This document shows, piece after piece, positions 7,785 through 15,060 of a stretch of DNA of 24,913 bases. A program made the translations under genes and the position numbers. The stretch is taken from the NCBI GenBank assembly GCA_024680835.1, contig JAILBP010000234.1:1-24913 (forward strand), given 5' to 3'. Each line of letters opens with the position of its first letter. Position 1 is the stretch's first letter. Below the pieces are notes generated by a model that did not search any database, was not told where the DNA came from, and was given only the letters and a program-made list of their open reading frames with translations. Source of the stretch: RGIG6904 sp024680835 (lineage in GTDB: Bacteria; Bacillota; Clostridia; Lachnospirales; Lachnospiraceae).

Positions 7785-7813
7785 TTTACATATTTTGGGG
7801 ATTGTAATATACT
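7785..7813 (+). promoter_or_regulatory. Promoter for the cytidylate-kinase-like gene
   Basis: TTTACA at 7785-7790 and TATACT at 7808-7813 are separated by 17 bases. Both are close to the sigma-A consensus. The start would be near 7820, about 35 bases before the ATG. It is divergent from the VanY-like promoter. Confidence 0.7.
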
Positions 7814-7854
7814 TGAGAATATACAGACAGCGTGGAAAGGTGGGGTGATCGCTT

Positions 7855-8508
7855 ATGGAAGATAAAAGATTTGTTCTGGCTTTGACACGTACCTGCGGAA
7901 GCGGAGCCACCATAATAGGGCAGATGCTGGCCGAGGAATACGGTGTGGGTTTTTATGACAAAAAGATCCTGCGCATGGCCAGCGTTGACAGTGGTATCAG
8001 CGAGGAGCTTTTCGCAAGGGCGGACGAGACTACGAAGAAAAGCCTTTTGTACAGCGTTACCAGAAAGGTGTACAACGGTGAGGTGATCCCTCCGGAGAGC
8101 CCCGATTTCACCAAAAATGACAATCTCTTTGCTTTTCAGGCCAAGGTATTAAAGGAGCTGGCGGAGCGGGAGAGCTTTGTGTGCATAGGCAGAGGCTGCA
8201 ACTATGTGTTGAAGGACTATCCGAATGTGGTCAGCATTTTCGTGTATGCACCCTTTGAAAAGTGCGTGCAGGTTGAGATGGAACGCCTTAGCATGACACG
8301 CAAGGAAGCGGAAAAACACATTCAGGAAATGGACAAATACCGCAGGGCTTATTACAGGTATCACACCGGCAAGGAGTGGTACGACCCATACAATTACGAT
8401 CTCTGCCTCAATACGGGAGAGCTTTCCTATGAGCAGTGCGTAGAGATCGTGGTGGATTATCTGAGGGTAAAATACGGTGTTTTGGAGAAAATGCCCAAAA
8501 AAGACTGA
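7855..8508 (+). CDS. Cytidylate kinase-like family protein
   Basis: A 217-residue P-loop protein of the cytidylate-kinase-like family, common in Lachnospiraceae and distinct from the housekeeping Cmk. A glycine-rich phosphate loop (TRTCGSGATIIGQMLAEEYG) lies at residues 11-30, followed by FYDKKIL. The family hallmark FVCIGRGCNYVLKDYPNVVSIFVYAP is in the middle, and a basic region (MTRKEAEKHIQEMDKYRRAYYRYHTGKEW) resembles an LID segment with arginines for phosphate contact. The true substrate is unknown; nucleoside monophosphate phosphorylation is only inferred from fold. The start at 7855 follows an AAGGTGGGG site. The gene is monocistronic, flanked by its own promoter and a terminator. Confidence 0.85.
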   Translation: MEDKRFVLALTRTCGSGATIIGQMLAEEYGVGFYDKKILRMASVDSGISEELFARADETTKKSLLYSVTRKVYNGEVIPPESPDFTKNDNLFAFQAKVLKELAERESFVCIGRGCNYVLKDYPNVVSIFVYAPFEKCVQVEMERLSMTRKEAEKHIQEMDKYRRAYYRYHTGKEWYDPYNYDLCLNTGELSYEQCVEIVVDYLRVKYGVLEKMPKKD

Positions 8509-8539
8509 GTTAAACTTACTTATTTGTATAGCAAATGGC

Positions 8540-8568
8540 TTGAAATATAGTGTCTGATGTGCTACACT
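8540..8568 (+). promoter_or_regulatory. Promoter upstream of the liv operon
   Basis: TTGAAA at 8540-8545 and TACACT at 8563-8568 are 17 bases apart. The predicted start near 8575 lies only about 12 bases before the strong hairpin at 8587-8631. No other promoter of similar quality is seen between that hairpin and livJ. Confidence 0.6.
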
Positions 8569-8586
8569 ACGACAGATTGCGGGAAC

Positions 8587-8631
8587 AAGGGGGTTTCAGA
8601 GATTCGCCATCGGATCCTGTGACCCTTTTTT
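8587..8631 (+). terminator. Intrinsic terminator between the kinase-like gene and livJ (possible attenuator)
   Basis: AAGGGGGTT at 8587-8595 pairs with GACCCTTTT on the right. The inner helices CAG/CTG and GATTCG/CGGATC close a CCAT loop. A run of T residues forms the end. It terminates the kinase-like gene and also lies between the promoter at 8540-8568 and livJ. It could therefore regulate the liv transcript. Confidence 0.75.
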
Positions 8632-8655
8632 CTATGTGATCGCAGACGCGTAAGT

Positions 8656-8682
8656 TCATGTGACAAAGGGAAGAGCACATGA
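8656..8682 (+). promoter_or_regulatory. Inverted repeat in the livJ leader
   Basis: TCATGTG (8656-8662) and CACATGA (8676-8682) form a perfect 7-bp stem with a 13-base loop. It lies between the terminator hairpin and the livJ ribosome site. It may be a protein operator or an RNA element. No known motif was recognised. Confidence 0.35.
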
Positions 8683-8722
8683 CAGTCGTGTCGATATCTT
8701 TAAGATACAGGAGGAAATGAAA

Positions 8723-10018
8723 ATGAAAAAGAAGTTAGTAACAATGGTTCTGGCAGCCGTTATGAGTGTGTCAATGCTCGCAGGCTGTACAGACGCAACA
8801 GCAGACAGTGGCACTACAGCCGGCACTGAGGGCGCAGCGCAGACAACAGACGATGGCGCAGCTGCAGCAGGCACAGACGCCGGTACGGATGCAGCCGCTA
8901 CAACAGATGCTCCGTCAGTAGGCGGCAAGCTTACAGGAACGCTTAACCTCGGTATGATCGGACCTCTTACCGGTGGCGCAGCTATCTACGGCAACGCAGT
9001 AAAGAACGGTGAGCAGATTGCGGTTGATGAGATCAACGCACTGGGCGGAGATTTCAAGATCGAGTACAATCCACAGGATGATGAGCATGACGCAGAGAAA
9101 TCCGTTAATGCTTACAACAACCTTAAGGACTGGAACGTACAGGTTATCGCAGGTACAGTTACCACAACACCATGTATCGCAGTCAGTGCAGAGGCTAACA
9201 GCGACAGAGTGTTTATGCTGACACCTTCCGCTTCGTCTCCGGATGTTATCAACGGAAAAGACAATGTTTTCCAGGTATGTTTCACAGATCCTAACCAGGG
9301 ACTTGCAAGTGCACAGTACATCGTAGACAATAACATGGCTTCAAAGGTTGCTGTTATCTACAACAACTCTGATGCATATTCAACAGGTATCTATCAGACA
9401 TTCGTATCAAAGGCTGCTGAGATCGGTCTTGAAGTTGTATCTACCACAACATTCACAGACGATACAGCCAATGATTTCTCTGTACAGCTCAGTGATGCCA
9501 AGGACGCAGGTGCAGAGCTCATATTCCTGCCAATCTACTATCAGCCGGCTTCACTTATCCTTCAGCAGGCAGCCAACATGGGATACAATCCCACATTCTT
9601 CGGTGTGGACGGTATGGACGGTATCCTGACCATGGACGGATTTGATACAAGCCTTGCAGAGGGCGTTATCCTCCTCACTCCTTTCTCAGCAGATGCAGAG
9701 GATGAGCTTACAAAGAAATTCGTTGAAAAATACAACGCTGATTACGGTGAGACACCGAACCAGTTTGCAGCAGACGGTTATGATTGCCCGTACGCTATCT
9801 ACAAGGCTCTGCAGTACTACGCTGACAAGAACGGTGATCTTGATGTGACAGGTAAGAGCGCAGAGGAGATCTGCGGTATCCTGATCCAGGTATTCACAGA
9901 TCCCGCATTCTCATATGACGGCGTTACCGGCAGCAACATGGTATGGGCTGCAAGCGGTGAAGTAAACAAAGCTCCTAAGGCAGTTGTGATCAAAGACGGT
10001 GTATATGTAGGTCTTTAA
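8723..10018 (+). CDS. livJ: Branched-chain amino acid ABC transporter substrate-binding lipoprotein
   Basis: A 431-residue periplasmic-type binding protein (Leu/Ile/Val family) that captures branched-chain or related amino acids outside the membrane and delivers them to LivHMGF. The lipoprotein signal has lysines, a hydrophobic core and the lipobox LAGC with Cys22 as the lipidated residue. A low-complexity Ala/Thr/Gly/Asp tether follows to about residue 70. The mature domain begins at GTLNLGMIGPLTGGAAIYG and carries the expected pattern through MLTPSASSPDV. The start at 8723 is eight bases after AGGAGG; an in-frame ATG at 8717 is too close to the site. It is first in the liv operon. The exact ligand cannot be told. 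Confidence 0.93.
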   Translation: MKKKLVTMVLAAVMSVSMLAGCTDATADSGTTAGTEGAAQTTDDGAAAAGTDAGTDAAATTDAPSVGGKLTGTLNLGMIGPLTGGAAIYGNAVKNGEQIAVDEINALGGDFKIEYNPQDDEHDAEKSVNAYNNLKDWNVQVIAGTVTTTPCIAVSAEANSDRVFMLTPSASSPDVINGKDNVFQVCFTDPNQGLASAQYIVDNNMASKVAVIYNNSDAYSTGIYQTFVSKAAEIGLEVVSTTTFTDDTANDFSVQLSDAKDAGAELIFLPIYYQPASLILQQAANMGYNPTFFGVDGMDGILTMDGFDTSLAEGVILLTPFSADAEDELTKKFVEKYNADYGETPNQFAADGYDCPYAIYKALQYYADKNGDLDVTGKSAEEICGILIQVFTDPAFSYDGVTGSNMVWAASGEVNKAPKAVVIKDGVYVGL

Positions 10019-10038
10019 TCGATATTAACAGATAATAC

Positions 10039-10067
10039 CCGGGCTGTGCCATTACGGTGCAGTCCGG
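10039..10067 (+). promoter_or_regulatory. Strong stem-loop between livJ and livH
   Basis: CCGGGCTGTGCC (10039-10050) pairs with GGTGCAGTCCGG (10056-10067) over 12 bp, including G-T pairs, with a 5-base loop. Only ATGTTT follows, so termination would be partial. Such a hairpin after a binding-protein gene commonly protects the upstream mRNA or reduces permease expression. That role is inferred here. Confidence 0.7.
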
Positions 10068-10095
10068 ATGTTTCATACTACGGTGAGGGTTTTTT

Positions 10096-10968
10096 ATGTT
10101 AGCCAATTTGATAAACGGTATCAGTTTGGGAAGTGTATATGCGATCATCGCATTAGGCTATACCATGGTTTATGGTATTGCGAAGATGCTTAATTTTGCT
10201 CATGGCGATGTTATCATGGTGGGCGGTTATATTTCTTTCTGCTCCATCACATATCTTGGATGGCCGCCTGCTCTGGCAGTGCTGGCATCGGTGGCGGTCT
10301 GCACGGTGCTGGGTATCGTGATAGAAGGACTCGCTTATAAGCCTCTTCGCAACGCTACAAGCCTTGCGGTGCTCATCACCGCTATAGGTGTTTCATATTT
10401 TCTGCAGAATGCTGCACTTTTGATCTGGACATCCAACACAAAGGTGTTCCCCAATATTTTCGCAAACCTGCCCGCTATACAGATGGGCGGAACACAGGTG
10501 GCTCCCGTCACTGTGATCACAGTGCTGGCAAATATAGTCATCATGGTGGCACTCACACTGTTCACATCCAGGACAAAGATGGGAAAGGCCATGAGAGCTG
10601 TCTCTGAGGATAAGGGCGCTGCTACACTGATGGGTATCAATGTCAATCGTACGATCTCCATGACATTTGCCATAGGATCGGGATTGGCCGCTATCGCGGG
10701 AGTACTGTTGTGTACAGCATATCCCACGCTGATGCCGACAACAGGAGCGATGCCCGGTATCAAAGCATTTACGGCTGCTGTGTTCGGAGGTATCGGATCC
10801 ATTCCTGGAGCCATGCTGGGCGGAGTGCTGTTAGGTGTTATAGAAATCTTCGGAAAAGCTTATGTTTCAACCCAGCTTTCCGATGCCATAGTTTTTGCGG
10901 TGTTGATAATAGTCCTGCTGGTAAAACCTACAGGCCTGCTGGGACATCAGGTCAGAGAGAAAGTATAG
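10096..10968 (+). CDS. livH: Branched-chain amino acid ABC transporter permease LivH
   Basis: A 290-residue inner-membrane permease with about eight hydrophobic helices. It forms with LivM the channel for branched-chain amino acid uptake. The N-terminal LINGISLGSVYAIIALGYTM and the NFAHGDVIMVGGYI segment are characteristic of LivH, as is the late AVFGGIGSIPGAMLGGVLLG motif, the likely coupling loop facing the ATPases. The ATG is preceded by GGTGAGG about seven bases upstream. It is separated from livJ by 77 bases holding a strong stem-loop, and from livM by nine bases. Confidence 0.95.
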   Translation: MLANLINGISLGSVYAIIALGYTMVYGIAKMLNFAHGDVIMVGGYISFCSITYLGWPPALAVLASVAVCTVLGIVIEGLAYKPLRNATSLAVLITAIGVSYFLQNAALLIWTSNTKVFPNIFANLPAIQMGGTQVAPVTVITVLANIVIMVALTLFTSRTKMGKAMRAVSEDKGAATLMGINVNRTISMTFAIGSGLAAIAGVLLCTAYPTLMPTTGAMPGIKAFTAAVFGGIGSIPGAMLGGVLLGVIEIFGKAYVSTQLSDAIVFAVLIIVLLVKPTGLLGHQVREKV

Positions 10969-10977
10969 GAGGAAACT

Positions 10978-12039
10978 ATGGAATTCATCAGGAAGCTGAA
11001 AAAGCATACAAAGGTATCCTTCTTAAATTACGGGATAGTGATAGCGTTTTATTTTGCGGTACAGATCATGGCTGTGACAGGGCATCTTTCCAACAGCCTT
11101 AAAGGACAGCTAATACCCATCGTGTCATATGTTATAGTGGCGCTGGCTCTCAACCTTGTGGTGGGAATATCCGGAGAGCTGAGCCTCGGGCATGCAGGTT
11201 TCATGTCTGTGGGTGCATTTTCTGGTGTTGTGGTGTCCATGTCGGTAGCTGACAGCATTCCCAATCCGGGGCTTCGGCTTGTGATAGCAATACTGGTGGG
11301 AGCTGCGCTGGCAGGTGTGGCCGGTGTTGTAATAGGAATCCCCGTATTGCGATTAAACGGAGATTACCTCGCTATAGTAACCCTCGCCTTCGGAGAGATC
11401 ATTAAAAACGTTATGAACTGTCTGTATGTGGGCGTTGACGGAAAGGGCATACATGTTTCCTTTAAGGATACAGCATCTTTGGGCATGGCCGCAGACGGAA
11501 AGATCCTGATCAACGGACCCATGGGAGCTACGGGCATCACAAAGCTCTCCACCTTTATGGCAGGTACCATACTGCTGGTGATAGTGCTGGTGATCATACA
11601 AAACCTCGTGAACAGCCGCACCGGACTTGCCATTATGGCTATCAGAGATAACCGTATCGCGGCGGAGGCCTCGGGTGTTCCGGTCACAAAACATAAGCTT
11701 ATCGCATTTGTGACCTCGGCAGCGATAGCAGGTGCTGCGGGTGCTCTGTATGCGCTCAATTACTCCACCATCGCTCCCAAGAAATTCGATTTTAATACCT
11801 CGATCCTGATCCTGGTGTTCGTGGTACTGGGAGGTATCGGCAATATGACCGGCACCATCATCGCAGCGGCGTTGCTGACCATGCTGCCGGAGCTTTTGAG
11901 AAAGTTTGCGGATTACCGTATGCTCATATACGCCATAGTGCTGATACTGGTAATGATAGCTACCAACAACGAAAAGATACGTTCTTTCATAAGGGGTATC
12001 GGAAAATCTGCGAAGAAGGAGGATGGAGCAAATGAGTAA
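10978..12039 (+). CDS. livM: Branched-chain amino acid ABC transporter permease LivM
   Basis: A 353-residue polytopic permease partnering LivH. It has a charged N-terminus of about 15 residues, then helices including YVIVALALNLVVGISGELSLGHAGFM, a LivM landmark. The NGDYLAIVTLAFGEI segment and the C-terminal VVLGGIGNMTGTIIAAALLT coupling motif are also visible. An extra hydrophilic loop near residues 155-180 is usual for the family. AGGAGG lies five bases before the ATG. The last eight bases overlap the livG start, so translation is probably coupled. Confidence 0.95.
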   Translation: MEFIRKLKKHTKVSFLNYGIVIAFYFAVQIMAVTGHLSNSLKGQLIPIVSYVIVALALNLVVGISGELSLGHAGFMSVGAFSGVVVSMSVADSIPNPGLRLVIAILVGAALAGVAGVVIGIPVLRLNGDYLAIVTLAFGEIIKNVMNCLYVGVDGKGIHVSFKDTASLGMAADGKILINGPMGATGITKLSTFMAGTILLVIVLVIIQNLVNSRTGLAIMAIRDNRIAAEASGVPVTKHKLIAFVTSAAIAGAAGALYALNYSTIAPKKFDFNTSILILVFVVLGGIGNMTGTIIAAALLTMLPELLRKFADYRMLIYAIVLILVMIATNNEKIRSFIRGIGKSAKKEDGANE

Positions 12040-12823
12040 AGAACAAAAAGATGCCGTCCTGACAACCTCGCATCTGGGGATAGATTTCGGCGGACTTACG
12101 GCCGTTGACGAATTTAACATCAGTATAGCGCCTACGGAGATCAAGGGACTCATAGGACCCAACGGCGCGGGTAAGACTACTATCTTTAACATGCTGACGG
12201 GCGTGTATCGCCCGAGCCGCGGTACCATCACCTTAAACGGCAAAGATACTAAGAACATGAGCCCAGTGCAGGTCAACCATGCGGGCATAGCCAGAACATT
12301 CCAGAATATCAGGCTTTTTGACAAGCTTACGGTGGAAGAGAACGTGAAAATCGGTCTCCATGAGAATGTAAAATACGGAATGTTTTCCGGAATCTTGCGA
12401 CTTCCGTCCTATTGGAAAGAGGAGAAGCGTTCCCACGAGCGGGCGCTTGAACTTCTGGACATCTTCGGTATGGCCGATGAGGCAGATGTGCGTGCGGACA
12501 GCCTTCCATACGGCGCACAGAGAAGACTTGAGATTGTGAGAGCCCTTGCAACAGATCCGAAGTTATTGCTGCTGGATGAGCCGGCTGCAGGCATGAACCC
12601 CTCGGAGACAGAGGAGCTTATGAAAAATATCCGCAAGATCCGTGATGATTTTAAGATAGCAGTAATGCTGATAGAACATGACATGAATCTCGTAATGGGC
12701 ATATGCGAGAATATCGTAGTGGTTAATTTCGGAAAGATCATAGCAGAGGGCACTCCGGAGATGATCCAGAATGATGCCCGCGTTATCGAGGCATATCTTG
12801 GCGGAAAGAAGGAGGAAGACTAA
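12032..12823 (+). CDS. livG: Branched-chain amino acid ABC transporter ATP-binding protein LivG
   Basis: A 263-residue ABC ATPase powering the LivHM permease from the cytoplasmic side. Walker A is GPNGAGKTT at residues 42-50. The Q-loop region is ARTFQNIRLF. The signature is the LivG-type LPYGAQRRLEI from residue 158, Walker B is LLLLDEP with Asp182 and Glu183, and the switch histidine is in LIEHDM. The start at 12032 is nine bases after AGGAGG. The in-frame ATG at 12023 directly abuts the ribosome site and is rejected. It overlaps the end of livM by eight bases. Confidence 0.95.
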   Translation: MSKEQKDAVLTTSHLGIDFGGLTAVDEFNISIAPTEIKGLIGPNGAGKTTIFNMLTGVYRPSRGTITLNGKDTKNMSPVQVNHAGIARTFQNIRLFDKLTVEENVKIGLHENVKYGMFSGILRLPSYWKEEKRSHERALELLDIFGMADEADVRADSLPYGAQRRLEIVRALATDPKLLLLDEPAAGMNPSETEELMKNIRKIRDDFKIAVMLIEHDMNLVMGICENIVVVNFGKIIAEGTPEMIQNDARVIEAYLGGKKEED

Positions 12824-12826
12824 TAC

Positions 12827-13537
12827 ATGGAGACTATGTTAAAGGTCGAAGACCTTCAGGTATATTACGGCAGTATACATGCCATAAAGGGTGTGTCTTT
12901 TGAGGTAAAAGAGGGCGAGATAGTGACATTGATCGGAGCCAACGGAGCCGGAAAGTCCACCACTTTGAATACTGTGGGTGGCCTTTTAAAAGCCCGCAGC
13001 GGAAAGATCAGTTTTGAGGGTAAGGATATCCACGGTGTCGGCGCGGATAAGGTGGTATCAAGAGGTATGGCGCTGTGCCCGGAGGGGCGCAGGGTGTTCC
13101 AACACATGACTGTTCTGGAGAACCTTGAGATGGGCGCTTTCACCCGCACTGCGGCAGAAGCCGCAGAAACCCTGGAGAAGGTTTACGAGCTCTTCCCCCG
13201 TTTGAAAGAGAGATACCGCCAGGTGGCAGGAACTTTGTCCGGCGGTGAGCAGCAGATGTTGGCCATGGGACGTGCTCTCATGTCAAGACCCAAGCTTATG
13301 ATGTTAGACGAGCCCTCCATGGGACTTGCGCCTATCCTGGTGCATCAGATATTCAGCATTATAGAGGACATGAATAAACAGGGCACCACCATATTGCTGG
13401 TAGAACAGAATGCACAGATGGCTCTCTCTGTAGCAGACAGGGCGTATGTTCTGGAGACAGGACGCATAACCACCAGCGGAGATGCATCTGCGCTGGCGCA
13501 GAGCGAGGAGATCAAGAAAGCATATTTGGGTGGCTGA
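12827..13537 (+). CDS. livF: Branched-chain amino acid ABC transporter ATP-binding protein LivF
   Basis: A 236-residue ABC ATPase, the second nucleotide-binding subunit of the liv transporter. Walker A is GANGAGKST at residues 37-45, the signature LSGGEQQ at 137-143, and Walker B LMMLDEP with Asp161 and Glu162. The switch position reads LVEQN, with glutamine instead of histidine, which is normal in LivF. The CPEGRRVF segment is also a LivF marker. The gene begins three bases after the livG stop, with GGAGG located inside the livG end. It is the last gene of the operon, followed by a hairpin terminator. Confidence 0.95.
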   Translation: METMLKVEDLQVYYGSIHAIKGVSFEVKEGEIVTLIGANGAGKSTTLNTVGGLLKARSGKISFEGKDIHGVGADKVVSRGMALCPEGRRVFQHMTVLENLEMGAFTRTAAEAAETLEKVYELFPRLKERYRQVAGTLSGGEQQMLAMGRALMSRPKLMMLDEPSMGLAPILVHQIFSIIEDMNKQGTTILLVEQNAQMALSVADRAYVLETGRITTSGDASALAQSEEIKKAYLGG

Positions 13538-13571
13538 TCATACAGATCGAAACGGATTTATATGAAATATG

Positions 13572-13605
13572 AAAAAGCCGGAGTGGAAGCTCCGGCTTAT
13601 ATTTT
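13572..13605. terminator. Shared terminator between livF and the GGDEF gene
   Basis: AAGCCGGAG (13575-13583) pairs with CTCCGGCTT (13590-13598) with a 6-base loop. On the minus strand the stem ends in TTTTT, and on the plus strand in ATATTTTG. It can serve both convergent genes but looks better for the minus-strand GGDEF gene. Confidence 0.8.
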
Positions 13606-13614
13606 GCGATATTA

Positions 13615-14772
13615 TCAGTTTTTTCTCCGGTCGAACTCGGCATGGCGAGTGTAGAACTCGCGTTTGTCCTCGTACATCTTCTGGTCTACATCGCACAGGA
13701 TCTCATCGATGGTCTGATGCTTCAGATCGACACTGCTGCAGCCTATGGCAACAGATAGCTGATAGGGCTTGCCGGAGGTCTCGTTGTATTTGAGCAATCG
13801 CGAATGGATGTCCTTTATCTTTTCTTCTGCGAGATCCATGTTATTGGTGCTCATCAGGATGACGAATTCATCTCCTGCATAGCGGATTACCGTACCATCC
13901 AGACCTATAGCGCGGGACAGTATGCGGGAAATGGTCTTTAGCGCAACGTCACCCTCGGAGTGACCAAAGCCGTCATTGATGCTCTTGAAGTGATTCATAT
14001 CCAGCATCATGATGATGTACTCTCCCGAACCTTTGTGTGTCAGCCTGTTTTTCAGATTATCGAGGTACATTTTATTGTAAAGACCGGTCAGTCCGTCCCG
14101 GAATACACTCTCATTTTGGAAACTCAGCACCAGACCGGCCATGGCTATGGAAAAGAATGGCCATATGGTGGATACGCCATACATAAAGGTCTGGATCGCG
14201 ATGCCCGCAGCAATAGGGATCAGAAACTGCCATAATGGGAAAAACCGAAGACTCTTGCTTTTACATCTGACCTTGATGTATATGTGCAGTCCGTCCGCGA
14301 TGTAGAATAGCATCATGATGAGAAACAGCATGTAGACGGGGCCGCGCACGTAAACATTTTCATCGGTGATAGTGAAAGCTATCGGATAGAAAATGTTGAC
14401 GATAAGCGTTGAAGCGCCGATTATGGCAACTGCATGAGATATGATAACGTGACGGCGGCTTATTCTGTAACCGATGTGCTCTGATATCAGGAAAGACCAG
14501 AGCGGGCCTATGAGGATGTTTGTGGCGTAAGTTCCGGTATTGCACAGGAAGCCGAGGATGTGAGCCGCAAGACCCGGAACCCCATCCAAAAGAAATGTGG
14601 CAGGCTCCAGAATGCATGTGAAAATACATACGATTATCAGGCGGATCAGCAGCTTGTCCTCACGGCTTCGGGTATTTTTGCGCCAAAAAATACCTGTGTA
14701 CAACAACAGGTTCAGCATGATAGCCATGGTATTTGCGATTATGACTGCTCTTATGTCTATACCGTTATTCAT
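13615..14772 (-). CDS. Membrane-bound GGDEF diguanylate cyclase
   Basis: A 385-residue signalling protein predicted to make cyclic di-GMP from two GTP at the inner membrane face. Residues about 8-220 hold six or seven hydrophobic segments, a probable sensor of unrecognised type. From about residue 225 (RDGLTGLYNKMYLD) a GGDEF domain runs to the end, with MLDMNHFKSINDGFGHSEGD. The catalytic loop reads AGDEF at 299-303, an Ala variant of GGDEF that retains the Asp-Glu pair and is usually compatible with activity. A product-inhibition RxxD motif is not seen at the expected place. The start at 14772 follows AAAGGA; the frame extends ten codons further. The gene converges with livF and is divergent from the DUF4153-like gene. 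Confidence 0.9.
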   Translation of the reverse strand: MNNGIDIRAVIIANTMAIMLNLLLYTGIFWRKNTRSREDKLLIRLIIVCIFTCILEPATFLLDGVPGLAAHILGFLCNTGTYATNILIGPLWSFLISEHIGYRISRRHVIISHAVAIIGASTLIVNIFYPIAFTITDENVYVRGPVYMLFLIMMLFYIADGLHIYIKVRCKSKSLRFFPLWQFLIPIAAGIAIQTFMYGVSTIWPFFSIAMAGLVLSFQNESVFRDGLTGLYNKMYLDNLKNRLTHKGSGEYIIMMLDMNHFKSINDGFGHSEGDVALKTISRILSRAIGLDGTVIRYAGDEFVILMSTNNMDLAEEKIKDIHSRLLKYNETSGKPYQLSVAIGCSSVDLKHQTIDEILCDVDQKMYEDKREFYTRHAEFDRRKN

Positions 14773-14819
14773 GTCCGGAATCCTTTCGGTTCGGAAGAAC
14801 AATCCTCAGCAACAAAGAC

Positions 14820-14848
14820 ATTTTAACAGGAGTTAGTTGATTGTTCAA
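14820..14848 (-). promoter_or_regulatory. Promoter for the GGDEF gene
   Basis: On the minus strand TTGAAC (14848-14843) and TAAAAT (14825-14820) are separated by 17 bases. The implied leader is about 40 nucleotides. The -35 touches a palindrome, AATGACA/TGTCATT, at 14847-14862. Confidence 0.6.
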
Positions 14849-14862
14849 TGACATTTGTCATT
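14847..14862. promoter_or_regulatory. Palindrome at the GGDEF promoter
   Basis: AATGACA and TGTCATT form a 16-bp palindrome with a two-base centre, overlapping the -35 of the GGDEF promoter. It could be an operator for a dimeric regulator. It is followed by eight T residues and then the repeat element. A 13-base near-copy, ATGACATTTATCA, lies at 14965-14977 beyond the element. Confidence 0.35.
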
Positions 14863-14868
14863 TTTTTT

Positions 14869-14958
14869 GTTACTATTCAGTCAATATCATACAGACAGTC
14901 ATATTTGCCAGCAAGCTGGCATATGCCTGTCTGTATGATATTGGCTGTGAATAGTAAC
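14869..14958. repeat. Inverted-repeat element, copy 1 (A-arm/A-arm, 90 bp)
   Basis: The element begins GTTACTATTCA and ends TGAATAGTAAC. The two halves are near-complementary over about 35 bases each (CAATATCATACAGACAG against CTGTCTGTATGATATTG) around a CCAGCAAGCTGG centre, so a single strand would fold into a long hairpin. Bases 14912-14958 (47 bp) are identical to the reverse complement of 22339-22385 in copy 2. No protein is encoded. It resembles a miniature transposable or REP-like element of a type I cannot name. Confidence 0.85.
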
Positions 14959-14979
14959 GAAATAATGACATTTATCACA

Positions 14980-15008
14980 TTGAATGAGCAGTGTAAAAAA
15001 GCTATCAT
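14980..15008 (+). promoter_or_regulatory. Promoter for the DUF4153-like gene
   Basis: TTGAAT at 14980-14985 and TATCAT at 15003-15008 are 17 bases apart, just beyond the repeat element. Transcription would start near 15015, about 46 bases before the ATG. The in-frame open sequence through the element is therefore probably not in the main transcript. Confidence 0.5.
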
Positions 15009-15060
15009 CATTGGTGAAAAGAGATTTTGTGCGAAAGCTGTGCACAGAAAGGAGCTTTTT

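Noticed and set aside
8575..8722. T-box or known amino acid riboswitch upstream of livJ
   Set aside because: No T-box sequence, specifier stem or known aptamer pattern could be recognised. Only a terminator and a short inverted repeat are visible.
11353..12324. 323-codon minus-strand open frame across livM and livG
   Set aside because: It is antisense to two well-supported transporter genes, has no recognisable domain, and its composition reflects the opposite strand.
14848..15060. N-terminal extension of the DUF4153-like protein through the repeat element
   Set aside because: A good ribosome site precedes 15061, and the best promoter (14980-15008) starts transcription after the element.
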